Shown here in pieces: positions 49,590 through 59,380 of a DNA stretch of 64,000 bases. The stretch is from Listeria cossartiae subsp. cayugensis. GTDB lineage: Bacteria; Bacillota; Bacilli; Lactobacillales; Listeriaceae. Location: NCBI RefSeq assembly GCF_014229095.1, contig NZ_JAARZC010000001.1, positions 1,240,001 through 1,304,000 of the forward strand, given 5' to 3'. The notes under the pieces were generated by a model. That model had not been told where the DNA came from, ran no database searches, and saw only the letters and a program-made list of their open reading frames with translations. Both the position numbers and the translations under genes were made by a program. Within the stretch, counting starts at the first letter, position 1. Each line of letters starts with the position of its first letter.

Positions 49590-50603
49590 TTATTCTCCAT
49601 ATAAGTACATCATTCTTGGCGCTTTAAGTGTGCCAGTTAATTTAATTAATTGGGAAATATCCGCATTTTGTCCAGAGATTTTTTGTGCAGCGACAGAAAA
49701 TAGCGAACTAAAGTCTTCTGGAGCGCTGTATTCGATAACTGTAGCGCCGGACAAACCTTCCTCTTTTTTCAGTGCTTCTAAAGCATCTTCTTGATAGCCA
49801 AATTCATCAATTAAGCCAATCTCTTTTGCTTGACGACCATCATAAATGCGACCGTCTGCAATTTTGCGAACTTGTTCTACTGGCATGTCACGGCCTTTTG
49901 CAACAACTTTAACGAATTCATTGTAGGAATCATCAATCATCGACTGCATAATTTTCTTCTCGTCTTCCGTCATTGGTCTTGTTCCGCTCATAATATCTTT
50001 GTACTCGCCACTTTTAATTGTATTATCTGAAACACCTAGTTTTTTCATTAGTTCACTATAGTCATAGCTTTGCATAATAACCCCAAGCGAACCTGTCAGT
50101 GTTTCTTTACTTGCGAAAATCTTATCGGCTGGCGCGGAGATATAATAGCCACCTGATGCTGCCATACTCCCCATCGAAACGTAAAACGGAATACCTCGTT
50201 CTTTTTTAATTTGTAAAATTTTATCACGGATTTGTGCGGATTCCATTACGCCGCCACCCGGTGAATTAACGTACAAAAGCACCCCTTGAATAAGGTCGTC
50301 ATTTCTCACTTGTTCTAATTGTTGCATGAAAAGCGAATGGTTGTAGCCAGCATCGCCAAATAACGAACCCGAATCTCCTGTATCTTGAATGGTTCCATCT
50401 ACTGATAATACAGCTATCGTATCCATTCCACCTTCTTCAATTACTGTTTCAGTTAGTTCACCTGTATCTGCGAATAAACTTTCAGCAAATGTTAGATTGC
50501 CCTCTTCCACTGAAGCAAATTGACTTGATGTAAACTTTGCTAATGCACTAACAATCAAAAGCGCACAAACAATTCCTAGTGCAACCCATCTTTTAGCGTT
50601 CAT
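49590..50603 (-). CDS. sppA: Signal peptide peptidase SppA
   Basis: A 337-residue membrane-anchored serine protease that degrades cleaved signal peptides. One N-terminal membrane segment (about 6-24) is followed by an extracytoplasmic domain. The Ser-Lys dyad is S150 in SMGSMAASGGYY and K202 in GEYKDIMSG, equivalent to S147/K199 of B. subtilis SppA. NSPGGGV (113-119) is the oxyanion region. Typical half-length Gram-positive form. Confidence 0.95.
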   Translation of the reverse strand: MNAKRWVALGIVCALLIVSALAKFTSSQFASVEEGNLTFAESLFADTGELTETVIEEGGMDTIAVLSVDGTIQDTGDSGSLFGDAGYNHSLFMQQLEQVRNDDLIQGVLLYVNSPGGGVMESAQIRDKILQIKKERGIPFYVSMGSMAASGGYYISAPADKIFASKETLTGSLGVIMQSYDYSELMKKLGVSDNTIKSGEYKDIMSGTRPMTEDEKKIMQSMIDDSYNEFVKVVAKGRDMPVEQVRKIADGRIYDGRQAKEIGLIDEFGYQEDALEALKKEEGLSGATVIEYSAPEDFSSLFSVAAQKISGQNADISQLIKLTGTLKAPRMMYLYGE

Positions 50604-50636
50604 TAAATTCTCCCCTTTTTCTTTTTATATACAGTA

Positions 50637-50665
50637 ATAATACCAGTCTCTTTTATTTTGCACAA
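50637..50665 (-). promoter_or_regulatory. SigA promoter of sppA-yteJ
   Basis: Minus-strand -35 TTGTGC (50660-50665), 17-base spacer with TGG before the -10, and -10 TATTAT (50637-50642). It faces the nadK promoter on the other strand. Confidence 0.6.
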
Positions 50666-50735
50666 ATTTTCTTTTGACTTTGTGCATCATTTCACTTTTT
50701 TATGGATGAAGAAAGAAATTGAGGCTAAGTCATGT

Positions 50736-50741
50736 TATAAT
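50736..50741 (+). promoter_or_regulatory. Extended -10 promoter of nadK
   Basis: TGTTATAAT combines an extended -10 with a perfect TATAAT, about 35 bases before the Shine-Dalgarno of nadK. No good -35 is visible. Confidence 0.6.
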
Positions 50742-50782
50742 AGGTTTGTTGATTAAAATTGGATTCTGGAGGGACAACTAAC

Positions 50783-51586
50783 ATGGCAAAAACTATTTTT
50801 TATTTTTCCTATCGAAAAACAGAAGAACTACACGCAAAAGCAAAAGAATTAAAGAAAATTACGACTGATTATGGATACGAATTAACAGATGACTATCAAA
50901 AAGCGAACGTTATCATCAGTATTGGTGGCGATGGTGCTTTTCTTAAATCCGTAAGAGAAACTGGCTTCCGTCAAGATTGTTTATATGCAGGGATTGCGTT
51001 AACTGAGCAATTAGGTCAATACTGTGATTTCCATATTAATCAATTGGATGAAATCATCAAAGCAGCTATTGAAGATCGTTGGTTAGTACGTCGTTACCCA
51101 ACTATTTATGGAACAGTAAATAACACTAAAGCATTCTATGTATTGAATGAATTTAATATTCGTTCTTCTATTATTAGAACACTTACGATGGATCTTTATA
51201 TTAATGATTCTCACTTTGAAACGTTCCGTGGTGATGGAATGGTTATCTCGACACCAACAGGAAGTACTGCTTATAATAAATCAGTCAACGGTTCTATCGT
51301 GGATCCGCTTCTTCCATCTATGCAAGTATGCGAGCTAGCTTCTATTAACAATAATAAATTCCGTACGCTGGGCTCTTCTTTCATCCTTAGTCCAAAACGT
51401 AAACTACGTATTGAGATTTCGTCTGAAGAAGGAAATAATGAGTTTCCAATGATCGGAATGGACAGCGAAGCACTAAGCATCCAACACGTTCATGAAGTAA
51501 ACTTAGAAGTAGGCGACCGTTTTATCAATATTATCAAACTGCCTAAGAATTCTTTCTGGGATAAAGTGAAACGTAATTTCTTATAA
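50783..51586 (+). CDS. nadK: NAD kinase
   Basis: A 267-residue ATP-dependent kinase phosphorylating NAD to NADP. Signatures: GGDG at 48-51, the NE/D motif ALNEFNI-like VLNEFNI (about 120-126), and TPTGSTAYNKSVNG (about 157-170). The ATG at 50783 has CTGGAGGG nine bases upstream; a start at 50759 is unlikely. Listeria has a second NAD kinase elsewhere, so this may be the second copy. A terminator is shared with argF. Confidence 0.95.
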   Translation: MAKTIFYFSYRKTEELHAKAKELKKITTDYGYELTDDYQKANVIISIGGDGAFLKSVRETGFRQDCLYAGIALTEQLGQYCDFHINQLDEIIKAAIEDRWLVRRYPTIYGTVNNTKAFYVLNEFNIRSSIIRTLTMDLYINDSHFETFRGDGMVISTPTGSTAYNKSVNGSIVDPLLPSMQVCELASINNNKFRTLGSSFILSPKRKLRIEISSEEGNNEFPMIGMDSEALSIQHVHEVNLEVGDRFINIIKLPKNSFWDKVKRNFL

Positions 51587-51587
51587 T

Positions 51588-51622
51588 AAAAAAAGTCTGG
51601 CGTACATGCCAGACTTTTTTTA
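51588..51622. terminator. Bidirectional terminator between nadK and argF
   Basis: AAAAAGTCTGGC pairs with GCCAGACTTTTT around a six-base loop, serving both convergent genes. The T-run overlaps the last codons of argF. Confidence 0.9.
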
Positions 51623-52570
51623 TTTTGCCTCCAAAATCGCTGCAAGCAATGCTTTTTGCGCATGAAGTCTATTTCCCGCTTGTTGATAAATGACCGAGTG
51701 ATCGCCATCAATAATTTCCGTTGTCACTTCTTCTTCCCGGTGTGCTGGTAAGCAATGTAAAAAGTGGTAATCAGACTTAGCAAAACTAGCTAGTTCGGCG
51801 TTTACTTGATATTTCTCACCAAAATCCGCTAATCGTTTCGCGTTTTCATCTTCTTGTCCCATGCTTGTCCAAACATCCGTATAAATAAAATCTGCATCTG
51901 TAACTGCTAATTTCGGATCCTCGGTTACAAAAATGGTAGCACCACTTTGCTCGGCCAATTTTTCCGCAGTAGCAAAAATCGTTTCGTCAACCTCATACCC
52001 TTTTGGCATTGCGAGGCGGATATCAACGCCGACCATTGCACTGGCTAAAAGCAGCGAGTGACACACATTGTTCCCATCACCGATATAGGCTAGCTTGACA
52101 CCTTCCAATTGATCTTTCCATTCATAAATGGTCATTAAATCTGCTAACGCCTGACATGGGTGATGCAAGTCGGTTAAGCCATTAATAATTGGGATTTCCG
52201 CATGATACGCCAGTTCTTCCACTTTTTCATGGCTAAATGTCCGGATCATAATCGCATCAATATATTCTGACATCACATGCGCCGTATCTTTAATTGGCTC
52301 ACCGCGACCGATTTGCAATTCCTTCGAACTCATCACAATCGCTTGGCCACCTAGTTGCAAAATCCCTGCTTCAAAAGAAACCCGCGTTCTAGTAGATGGT
52401 TTGTCAAAAATCATTCCTAAAATTTTCCCGCTTAAAATATGGCTATAATGCGCCGGGTTCGTTTTCATCGCCACGGCTAACTTTATCATATCCGTCAATT
52501 CCTCTTTATTCCATTCCAGCAAACTAAGCATATCTTTGCCCGCTGTATTGTTTTTCGCATACATCGTCAT
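51620..52570 (-). CDS. argF: Ornithine carbamoyltransferase
   Basis: A 316-residue enzyme that makes citrulline from ornithine and carbamoyl phosphate. The carbamoyl phosphate loop STRTR is at 59-63; HHPCQ lies at about 138-142, and HCLPAHRE (about 276-283) is the ornithine/carbamoyl site. DxxxSMGQE (WTSMGQEDE) matches the SMG motif. It closes the argCJBDF operon, two bases after argD, so it is biosynthetic rather than part of an arginine deiminase operon. Confidence 0.97.
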   Translation of the reverse strand: MTMYAKNNTAGKDMLSLLEWNKEELTDMIKLAVAMKTNPAHYSHILSGKILGMIFDKPSTRTRVSFEAGILQLGGQAIVMSSKELQIGRGEPIKDTAHVMSEYIDAIMIRTFSHEKVEELAYHAEIPIINGLTDLHHPCQALADLMTIYEWKDQLEGVKLAYIGDGNNVCHSLLLASAMVGVDIRLAMPKGYEVDETIFATAEKLAEQSGATIFVTEDPKLAVTDADFIYTDVWTSMGQEDENAKRLADFGEKYQVNAELASFAKSDYHFLHCLPAHREEEVTTEIIDGDHSVIYQQAGNRLHAQKALLAAILEAK

Positions 52571-52572
52571 CC

Positions 52573-53727
52573 CTATTCACTCCCAATCAATTGGTTTTCC
52601 AAAACACTTTTCAATATAGTAACTGCTTGATCAATTTCTTCATAGCTCACGGTTAAAGGTGGCAAAATTCGCAGTATGTTTGGCCCAGCCGTCAGTATTA
52701 ACAAGCCTCGCGCTCGTAATTGTGTAACAACTGGTTCTGCTGCAGTTTCAAGTTCTATTCCGATAAGGAAACCTTCGCCGCGAATGTCTGAAACATTATC
52801 CAATAGCTCGAAATGTTCTCCTAGTAGATTTCTAAAGTAATCCGACTTAGCATTCACTTCTTCTAAAAATCCCGCTTGTTTTATGGTTAGCAAGATTTCT
52901 TTCGCAGCTGCAAGCGCTAATTTATTTCCACCAAAAGTTGATCCGTGACTCCCCGGTCCAAAAGCGCTACTTAGGTAAGATTTTCCAACCATCGCTCCAA
53001 TCGGTAAGCCATTTCCAAGTCCTTTTGCTAGTGTGAAAATATCTGGGTCTAAGCCAATTTGTTCGAAACCATAAAGTGTTCCTGTTCGTCCTAATCCTGT
53101 TTGGACTTCATCGATAATTAATAACGCGCCCACTTTTTTGCAAAGCATTTGAACTTCTAGCAGCCATGCCGCATTCGCTGGGATGACGCCACCTTCTCCT
53201 TGAATGACTTCTAACATGACAGCCGCTGTATTTTCGTCTATTTCTTCCCGAAAAGCTTTGCTATCATTGTATGGAACGTACGTAAAGCCGGGAACAAGTC
53301 CGCCGAAACCTTGATGGATTTTCGCTTGACCGGTTGCTGACATCGAACCAAATGTGCGGCCATGGAAAGATTGTTCAAATGTAATGATTTTTTCCTTACC
53401 AGTATATTTTCTAGCTAGTTTGAGAGCCGCTTCATTCGCTTCTGTCCCGCTATTGCAAAAGAAAACAAGTCGCTCTTCTCCAGTTGTAATTAGTTCTGCG
53501 ACACTATCTTGCAAAGCACATTCGTATAAATTCGAGGTATGCCAAATATGCGCTAATTGTTGCTGTATAGCCCCTGTCACATTTTCAGGGCAATGACCTA
53601 GGTTGCAAACCGCAATGCCACTCGTAAAATCGAGGTAAGTTTGACCGGTTGCATCTGTGACGATAGTTCCAGAGCCTTTGACTAAATCAATAGGAAATCT
53701 ATTGTACGTAGGAAAAACGTGTTTCAT
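52573..53727 (-). CDS. argD: Acetylornithine aminotransferase
   Basis: A 384-residue PLP enzyme converting N-acetylglutamate semialdehyde to N-acetylornithine. The PLP site includes [21 protein letters not shown] (about 195-215) and the lysine in [15 protein letters not shown] (about residue 236). [20 protein letters not shown] and FHGRTFGSM are further signatures. It overlaps argB by four bases and precedes argF by two. Confidence 0.97.
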   Translation of the reverse strand: MKHVFPTYNRFPIDLVKGSGTIVTDATGQTYLDFTSGIAVCNLGHCPENVTGAIQQQLAHIWHTSNLYECALQDSVAELITTGEERLVFFCNSGTEANEAALKLARKYTGKEKIITFEQSFHGRTFGSMSATGQAKIHQGFGGLVPGFTYVPYNDSKAFREEIDENTAAVMLEVIQGEGGVIPANAAWLLEVQMLCKKVGALLIIDEVQTGLGRTGTLYGFEQIGLDPDIFTLAKGLGNGLPIGAMVGKSYLSSAFGPGSHGSTFGGNKLALAAAKEILLTIKQAGFLEEVNAKSDYFRNLLGEHFELLDNVSDIRGEGFLIGIELETAAEPVVTQLRARGLLILTAGPNILRILPPLTVSYEEIDQAVTILKSVLENQLIGSE

Positions 53728-54476
53728 CCAATCGCCACCTTGCTTTTTATTTTTGTGCCCATTGTTTGAAGGGAATCTGTAATAATTACTTGACCAACAC
53801 CGTTTTCAGCGGCAAAAGCGGCACTTGCCAATTTAGGTATCATCCCGCCTTGTATTACGCCGGTTGTTTGTAATTCGTCAATTTCTGCGGTTGCTATTTC
53901 GCTAATGATTTCTGTTCCATTTTTCACGCCTGGTACATCCGTTAGTAGGTAAAGTGCTTCTGCATTTAGCGCGCTAGCCACTTCACAGGCAGCTGTATCA
54001 GCGTTGACATTTAGCCAGTCATGCTCGCTGTTTATTCCAAGTGGTGCAATGACAGTAATAATATTTTCGCCGAGTAATTGTTCGATTAAGTCGGTTTTTA
54101 CTTTTGTAATTTTGCCAACAAAGCCGAGGTCTGTGTCGCTCAACTGGTCTGCCTCGAGTAAACCTGTATCGCCGGCATTTAAACCAATAACGGAAATAGC
54201 TCGTTTTTGAAAAGCGGTTGTGATGGCTGGTTGAACTTGACCAATTAAAACCATTTTGGTTACTTCAAGTGCTTGTTTATTCGTGATGCGTAATCCTTTT
54301 TTCGTTTCGACTGGAATTTTGAGAGCTTCCATCATTTTTGTAATATAATGACCACCACCATGGACAAGGACGATTTTTTTACCCGCGGCCTGCCACGCTG
54401 TAATTTGTTGGAAGAAACTTTCTGTTAAATTATCACTTGCGACCCCGCCTAATTTAATCACAATTGTGTTCTTCAT
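53724..54476 (-). CDS. argB: Acetylglutamate kinase
   Basis: A 250-residue amino acid kinase phosphorylating N-acetylglutamate. IKLGGVASD (7-15), [13 protein letters not shown] (about 37-49), and [14 protein letters not shown]-like [14 protein letters not shown] (about 158-171) are nucleotide and substrate motifs. It lacks the N-terminal extension of arginine-inhibited hexameric forms, so feedback control of this enzyme is probably weak. Overlaps argD. Confidence 0.97.
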   Translation of the reverse strand: MKNTIVIKLGGVASDNLTESFFQQITAWQAAGKKIVLVHGGGHYITKMMEALKIPVETKKGLRITNKQALEVTKMVLIGQVQPAITTAFQKRAISVIGLNAGDTGLLEADQLSDTDLGFVGKITKVKTDLIEQLLGENIITVIAPLGINSEHDWLNVNADTAACEVASALNAEALYLLTDVPGVKNGTEIISEIATAEIDELQTTGVIQGGMIPKLASAAFAAENGVGQVIITDSLQTMGTKIKSKVAIG

Positions 54477-54488
54477 TCGTTTCCCTCC

Positions 54489-55685
54489 TTACGTCCGGTA
54501 ACAGGCATTGATTTTGACGTATTCATAACTTAAATCGCAACCCCATGCCGTTCCTGACTCAAGACCGATATGAAGATCGACTTCGATAACAATATGTTCC
54601 TCTTCCAAATAAGCATCCAGCGCTTGTTGATTAAAAATAGTTTGGCTGCTATGATTCAGAATTTCAATCCCGCCAATTTTAATCGTAATGTTATCGGGTG
54701 CAAAGCGACCACCTGAGTAGCCAATCGCGCAAATAATACGACCCCAGTTGCCATCTCCACCAAAAGCCGCCGTTTTCACCAAGCTGGAAGATACGATTTT
54801 CTTAGCAATCATTCTTGCATCTTCTGTTTTAGTAGCCCCGTTCACTTGGACCTCGATTAGTTTTGTGGCGCCTTCTCCGTCACGCGCGATACTTTTTGCC
54901 AAATGCTCTGTGACTGCTTGAAACATATCCGCAAATTTGGCAAAATCAGCTGTTCCTTCTTGTATAAGCGGGTTTTGCGCGCAACCATTCGCCATTACTA
55001 CTACCATATCGTTTGTCGAAGTGTCGCCGTCGACTGTTATTTGATTGAAAGTTTTATCTACTTTTATTTTTAGTAATTTTTGCAATAATTCAGCCGGTAT
55101 AGCGGCATCGGTCGTAATAAAAGCAAGCATGGTCGCCATATTAGGATGAATCATTCCCGACCCTTTCGCCACACCTGACATCGTTACCGTTTCACCACCG
55201 ATTTCCGTTTGAAAACTAATTTGCTTTTGAAACGTATCCGTTGTTAAAATCGCTTCTTCAAAATCGGCCGCATTTCCGGTTTGTTTTTCCAGCATATCGA
55301 TCCCCGCGATTATTTTGTCCATTGGTAGCATGTCGCCAATAATTCCCGTCGAAGCAACCGCGACAGAATCAAGCGGAATTTCAAGGTTTTCTGCCGTTTT
55401 CGCACGCATCGCAAGTGCATCTAACATCCCTTGATTTCCCGTACACGCATTGGCATTACCACTATTCACAATAATTGCTTGCAACTCGGCGCTACTTTGA
55501 AAAGAATCTTTTGTCACAAAAATCGGCGCGGCTTGCATTTGGTTCATCGTATAAACGGCAGCAGAATTTGCTGGGACTTCCGAATAAATCCACCCGATAT
55601 CATTTCGTTTTCTTTTCAGGCCTGCATGCTTTCCGTCCGCATAAAAACCTTTTGGCGAGGCGATGTTTCCTTTAATAAGTTTCAT
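54489..55685 (-). CDS. argJ: Bifunctional ornithine acetyltransferase / N-acetylglutamate synthase
   Basis: A 398-residue self-processing Ntn-type enzyme that recycles the acetyl group from acetylornithine to glutamate. The cleavage and nucleophile threonine is T185 in [12 protein letters not shown]. The oxyanion region is [12 protein letters not shown] (about 109-121). [10 protein letters not shown] follows in the beta chain. The operon has no argE, consistent with the cyclic, ArgJ-dependent route. Confidence 0.97.
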   Translation of the reverse strand: MKLIKGNIASPKGFYADGKHAGLKRKRNDIGWIYSEVPANSAAVYTMNQMQAAPIFVTKDSFQSSAELQAIIVNSGNANACTGNQGMLDALAMRAKTAENLEIPLDSVAVASTGIIGDMLPMDKIIAGIDMLEKQTGNAADFEEAILTTDTFQKQISFQTEIGGETVTMSGVAKGSGMIHPNMATMLAFITTDAAIPAELLQKLLKIKVDKTFNQITVDGDTSTNDMVVVMANGCAQNPLIQEGTADFAKFADMFQAVTEHLAKSIARDGEGATKLIEVQVNGATKTEDARMIAKKIVSSSLVKTAAFGGDGNWGRIICAIGYSGGRFAPDNITIKIGGIEILNHSSQTIFNQQALDAYLEEEHIVIEVDLHIGLESGTAWGCDLSYEYVKINACYRT

Positions 55686-55700
55686 TTTACTTTTCCCCTT

Positions 55701-56732
55701 TCACGGATACACTGGAATAAATCCTAATCCGTCACTTGCAGCAAAATTCGCCATAATATTTAAATTTTGAATGGCTTGACCAGCCGCTCCTTTGACTAAA
55801 TTATCAATCACGGAAACGATGGTAATGACATTTGTTTTTTCGTTATAAGCAAGACCAATATCACAGTAATTGGATGCGGTCACTTGTTTGACGGTTGGAT
55901 AAATATTTTCTGGTTGGATTCGGACAAATGGAGCGTTCTCGTAGGTGGATTCGTAAAGTGTATGTAATTCTTTCTGGGTGATTGGTTTTTTGGGTTTAAC
56001 GTAGATGGTTGTGAAGATTCCTCTTGTGATGGGAATTAATGAGGTAGAAAATTGGATTGCCGGGATACTTTCATCCCATTTGGTCAGTTGTTGCATAATT
56101 TCTGGAATATGTTGGTGGGAATTCATTTTATACAATGTCATGTTTTCGTTAGTTTCGGTAAAATGTGTGCTTGCGGATGGTACTTTTCCTGCGCCTGAAA
56201 TGCCTGATTTCGCATCTACAATAATCGATGTTGGATCAATTAGCCGGTTTTTTGCGAGTGGCGCTAGACCAAGTAAAGTAGCGGTGGCATAACATCCTGG
56301 ATTGGCGATAAAAGTCGTTTCTTTATTTTCGCGAAATTCCGCTAAACCATATTCTGCTTTAGCGATGTATTCAACAGGTGCCGCACTTTTCCCGTACCAT
56401 TTTTCGTACAATTGGCTGTCTTTCAATCGGAAATCTCCGGATAAATCAATGACGTTCATTCCTGCATCAACATATGGTAGCGCGATATCCTTGGCGATTC
56501 CTGATGGTGTGGCGATAAAAACCGTTTCACTTTTTTCAATGATTTCTGTTGGATTTATTTTCTCTAAGGGGCTAGCTTCTAAATCTTTTAAATGCGGATA
56601 AAAGTTTGCGATTGTAGCTGATTGTGTGGAAAAACTATGTAACGTTGCGATGTCGACAGAAGAATGGTGGTGTAGCAAGCGAATTAACTCAAGCCCTCCG
56701 TATCCTGTCGCTCCGATAATGGAAACTTTCAT
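55701..56732 (-). CDS. argC: N-acetyl-gamma-glutamyl-phosphate reductase
   Basis: A 343-residue NADPH-dependent reductase. GATGYGGLELIRLL (7-20) binds NADP; the catalytic cysteine is C147 in ANPGCYATAT. HQHIPEI-like NSHQHIPEI (about 203-211) supplies the active-site histidine. First gene of argCJBDF, with GGGAGGGG before the ATG and a strong promoter behind it. Confidence 0.97.
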   Translation of the reverse strand: MKVSIIGATGYGGLELIRLLHHHSSVDIATLHSFSTQSATIANFYPHLKDLEASPLEKINPTEIIEKSETVFIATPSGIAKDIALPYVDAGMNVIDLSGDFRLKDSQLYEKWYGKSAAPVEYIAKAEYGLAEFRENKETTFIANPGCYATATLLGLAPLAKNRLIDPTSIIVDAKSGISGAGKVPSASTHFTETNENMTLYKMNSHQHIPEIMQQLTKWDESIPAIQFSTSLIPITRGIFTTIYVKPKKPITQKELHTLYESTYENAPFVRIQPENIYPTVKQVTASNYCDIGLAYNEKTNVITIVSVIDNLVKGAAGQAIQNLNIMANFAASDGLGFIPVYP

Positions 56733-56768
56733 CCTAACCCCTCCCGTTAATTATTAAATGATACTTTT

Positions 56769-56798
56769 CATTATAATGATGTATATTTATAATGTCAA
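56769..56798 (-). promoter_or_regulatory. Consensus SigA promoter of argCJBDF with overlapping inverted repeat
   Basis: On the minus strand -35 TTGACA (56793-56798) and -10 TATAAT (56770-56775) have a 17-base spacer, a perfect consensus. The exact inverted repeat CATTATAA/TTATAATG (56769-56776 and 56787-56794) overlaps the promoter, and similar AT-rich half-sites (TTATAATGCATAA, TATTATATACATAATA) lie upstream to about 56863. These are plausible ArgR operator sites. Confidence 0.7.
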
Positions 56799-56865
56799 AT
56801 GGTTTTTTATTAATATTTAAAACTATTTTATGCATTATAAGTTATTTATTATGTATATAATATAC

Positions 56866-56900
56866 AAAAACCGTTTATCCTAAAAAAGGATAAACGGTTA
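56866..56900 (-). terminator. Intrinsic terminator of iscS-thiI
   Basis: AACCGTTTATCC pairs with GGATAAACGGTT around a seven-base loop and ends in TTTTTG on the minus strand, between thiI and argC. Confidence 0.9.
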
Positions 56901-56903
56901 ATC

Positions 56904-58115
56904 TTAAAATAAATCAGCAAACTCATCTTTCACTTGTTCCGTTTCAGCAATATTCACGGAAATCGTTTCGATATTGTCCAGCGCTTTTGTAATTAAAGCG
57001 TCAAAATCGGTGAAACTTTCGTAATGCTCGATTTTATCTAGTTTTGGTTTTGTTTTTGGTGATGGCGGCGTGAATATTGTACAACAGTCTTCAAATGGTT
57101 GTACGGATAAATTATATGTATCAATTTTTTGCGCGATTTGAATGATTTCATTTTTATCCATGGAAACAACTGGACGAATGATTGGTGTTGCTGTTACGGC
57201 GTTAATCGCTAGCATACTTTCCAATGTTTGGCTGGCAACTTGTCCTAAACTTTCGCCATTAACAATCGCTAAACCGTTTCTCTTGCGGCGAAGTTCGTCC
57301 GTAATTCGCAGCATCATTCGACGAGTAACTGTCATAATAACACTTTCCGGAATTTGTTGTTTAATGACTTCTTGAATTTCTGTAAATGGAACGATGTGCA
57401 TTTGTACTTGTCCGCTATATTTCGCTAGTTTTGCCGCTAAATCGATTGCCTTTTGCTTCGCTTGTTCACTCGTGTACGGTGGGCTATGAAAATGAACTGC
57501 TTCAATTTCGACACCACGTTTTTGCGCTAAATATCCAGCAACAGGGCTATCAATCCCGCCAGAAAGCATCAGCATCGCACGGCCTGATGAACCAACTGGA
57601 AGACCAGCAGCACCAAGAATTGTCCGACATGATAAAAATACGCCTTCTTTACGTACATCGATGGTTAGTTTTACATCTGGATTTTTGACATTGACCGTTA
57701 AATCCTCGATATTTTGCAGTACGTGCGCTCCGATTTCTTGATTTATTTCATTGGAATCAAGCGGAAACTCGCGGTGGCTACGTCTTGCAGCTACTTTAAA
57801 TGTCCCGTTTTCTTCATGCGCATCTTGCACTAAAGCAAGTGCTGCGGCTTTTACTTCTTCTAGATCTAAATTAACGCGCACAGCTGGGCTAAAAGATTGA
57901 ATCCCAAAAATCGGTTTCAAACGTTCTTCTGCAAGCTGATAATCTGCACCATTTAAAATAATATACATCCGGTCACGTTCCCCGTGAATGCGTACTTCTG
58001 GTAAATCTTGCATTGCGCGTTTAACATTTTGCGCCAACTTCGTCACAAATTGTTTTCTGTTTTTCCCTTTAGTAGATAGCTCTCCGTATCTAATTAACAT
58101 ACGATCAAATTCCAA
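56904..58115 (-). CDS. thiI: tRNA 4-thiouridine synthetase ThiI
   Basis: A 403-residue enzyme that adenylates U8 of tRNA for 4-thiouridine formation. N-terminal ferredoxin-like and THUMP domains (about 1-165) precede the PP-loop LSGGIDSPVAG (about 183-193). No C-terminal rhodanese domain is present, unlike E. coli ThiI, so sulfur is expected to come directly from the adjacent cysteine desulfurase. EDCCTIF near the C-terminus keeps cysteines. Starts one base after iscS. Confidence 0.95.
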   Translation of the reverse strand: MEFDRMLIRYGELSTKGKNRKQFVTKLAQNVKRAMQDLPEVRIHGERDRMYIILNGADYQLAEERLKPIFGIQSFSPAVRVNLDLEEVKAAALALVQDAHEENGTFKVAARRSHREFPLDSNEINQEIGAHVLQNIEDLTVNVKNPDVKLTIDVRKEGVFLSCRTILGAAGLPVGSSGRAMLMLSGGIDSPVAGYLAQKRGVEIEAVHFHSPPYTSEQAKQKAIDLAAKLAKYSGQVQMHIVPFTEIQEVIKQQIPESVIMTVTRRMMLRITDELRRKRNGLAIVNGESLGQVASQTLESMLAINAVTATPIIRPVVSMDKNEIIQIAQKIDTYNLSVQPFEDCCTIFTPPSPKTKPKLDKIEHYESFTDFDALITKALDNIETISVNIAETEQVKDEFADLF

Positions 58116-58116
58116 T

Positions 58117-59256
58117 TTATTTCACCACTTTATTTAGATTTTCAATGATTTCTTGCAGTTTTTGAATAAAAATTTTCGCTTCGGATAAACGATTTTCAAA
58201 TGATAAACTTACGCGTACAGCGCCGGTTGCTTCTTCGTCCGTTACCCCCATCGCTTTTAACGTACTGCTCGCTAGTTTTTGCTTAGAAGAACAAGCGCTC
58301 GTTGTTGAAATGTAAATATCTTCTTTTTCTAAGGCGTGAACGAGGATTTCACCGCGATGCCCTTTTGCCGAAAAACAAACGATATGCGGTGCGGCAACCC
58401 CTTGTTTCGTATGGACAGTCATATCAGGCATTTGCGCAATTTCTTTTAGTAAATAATCACGAATCTCGCTTAATTCTGGTTTTTTGGACTCATTTTCTAG
58501 CGTTAGCCTTAGCGCTTTGGCAAGCGCCACACTCCCAGCTAGATTTTCTGTTCCACTGCGATAGCCCATTTCCTGACCACCACCAAGAATTTCCGGATGC
58601 AAATGCACCTTTTTTCGTTTAAAAAGTACTCCAGTGCCTCGTAAAGCATGAAATTTATGGCCCGAAACAGTCAGCAAATCAATCGCATTCGCATCCAGTG
58701 CGAGCGGTATTTTGCCAATACCCTGAACGAAATCCACATGAAAGAAAGTATGCTCACGCTGGGCGAGTATCTCCCCAATCGCGTGTAGCGGTTGAATGCT
58801 TCCAACTTCATTATTCACACCCATAATAGATACTAAAATCGTTTCTTCTGTGAGTGCTGCTTGTAATGCCTCTAGTTTGATAACGCCATTTTTGTCAACT
58901 GGTAAGTAGGTTACTGAAAACCCGGCTTGCTCCAATTCTTCCATCACAACGCGGACAGACGGATGTTCAATGCTAGAAGTAATAATATGTTTCCCGCGAT
59001 TTTCATAGCTATAAGCCAACCCTTTAATTGCTAAATTATTCCCTTCCGTTCCACCAGATGTAAAAATAATTTCTTCGGGCAAAGCGCCTAACATTGTAGC
59101 GATTTGTTTTCTTGATGCATCAAGCAGTTCTTTCGACTTAGCGCCAAAACGATGAAGCGAAGAAGGATTAGCAAAATAGTTACTTGCTACTTTTGTATAT
59201 GTTTCAAGCACGGCAGCATTTGGCTTGGTTGTCGCACTATTATCAAAATAAATCAT
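58117..59256 (-). CDS. Cysteine desulfurase (NifS/IscS family)
   Basis: A 379-residue PLP enzyme that releases sulfur from cysteine as a protein persulfide. The PLP lysine is in TVSGHKFHALRGTG (about residue 200); the catalytic cysteine is in STTSACSSKQ (about residue 323). It is paired with thiI, so it likely serves tRNA s4U8 thiolation, like NifZ of B. subtilis. The ATG at 59256 is chosen; a TTG three bases upstream is possible. Confidence 0.93.
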   Translation of the reverse strand: MIYFDNSATTKPNAAVLETYTKVASNYFANPSSLHRFGAKSKELLDASRKQIATMLGALPEEIIFTSGGTEGNNLAIKGLAYSYENRGKHIITSSIEHPSVRVVMEELEQAGFSVTYLPVDKNGVIKLEALQAALTEETILVSIMGVNNEVGSIQPLHAIGEILAQREHTFFHVDFVQGIGKIPLALDANAIDLLTVSGHKFHALRGTGVLFKRKKVHLHPEILGGGQEMGYRSGTENLAGSVALAKALRLTLENESKKPELSEIRDYLLKEIAQMPDMTVHTKQGVAAPHIVCFSAKGHRGEILVHALEKEDIYISTTSACSSKQKLASSTLKAMGVTDEEATGAVRVSLSFENRLSEAKIFIQKLQEIIENLNKVVK

Positions 59257-59333
59257 CAAAACGATATTCTCCTCCCCAATATTCCACTCTCCATTTTATC
59301 ATAATTCCACTACTTTCCAACTACTATTTTCAT

Positions 59334-59375
59334 AAAAAAACAGGATTCCTATAGTAATAGAAATACCTGTTTTTA
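59334..59375 (-). terminator. Intrinsic terminator of ezrA
   Basis: AAAAACAGG pairs with CCTGTTTTT around a 21-base loop, and the T-run continues for two bases on the minus strand. Confidence 0.7.
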
Positions 59376-59380
59376 CAATT

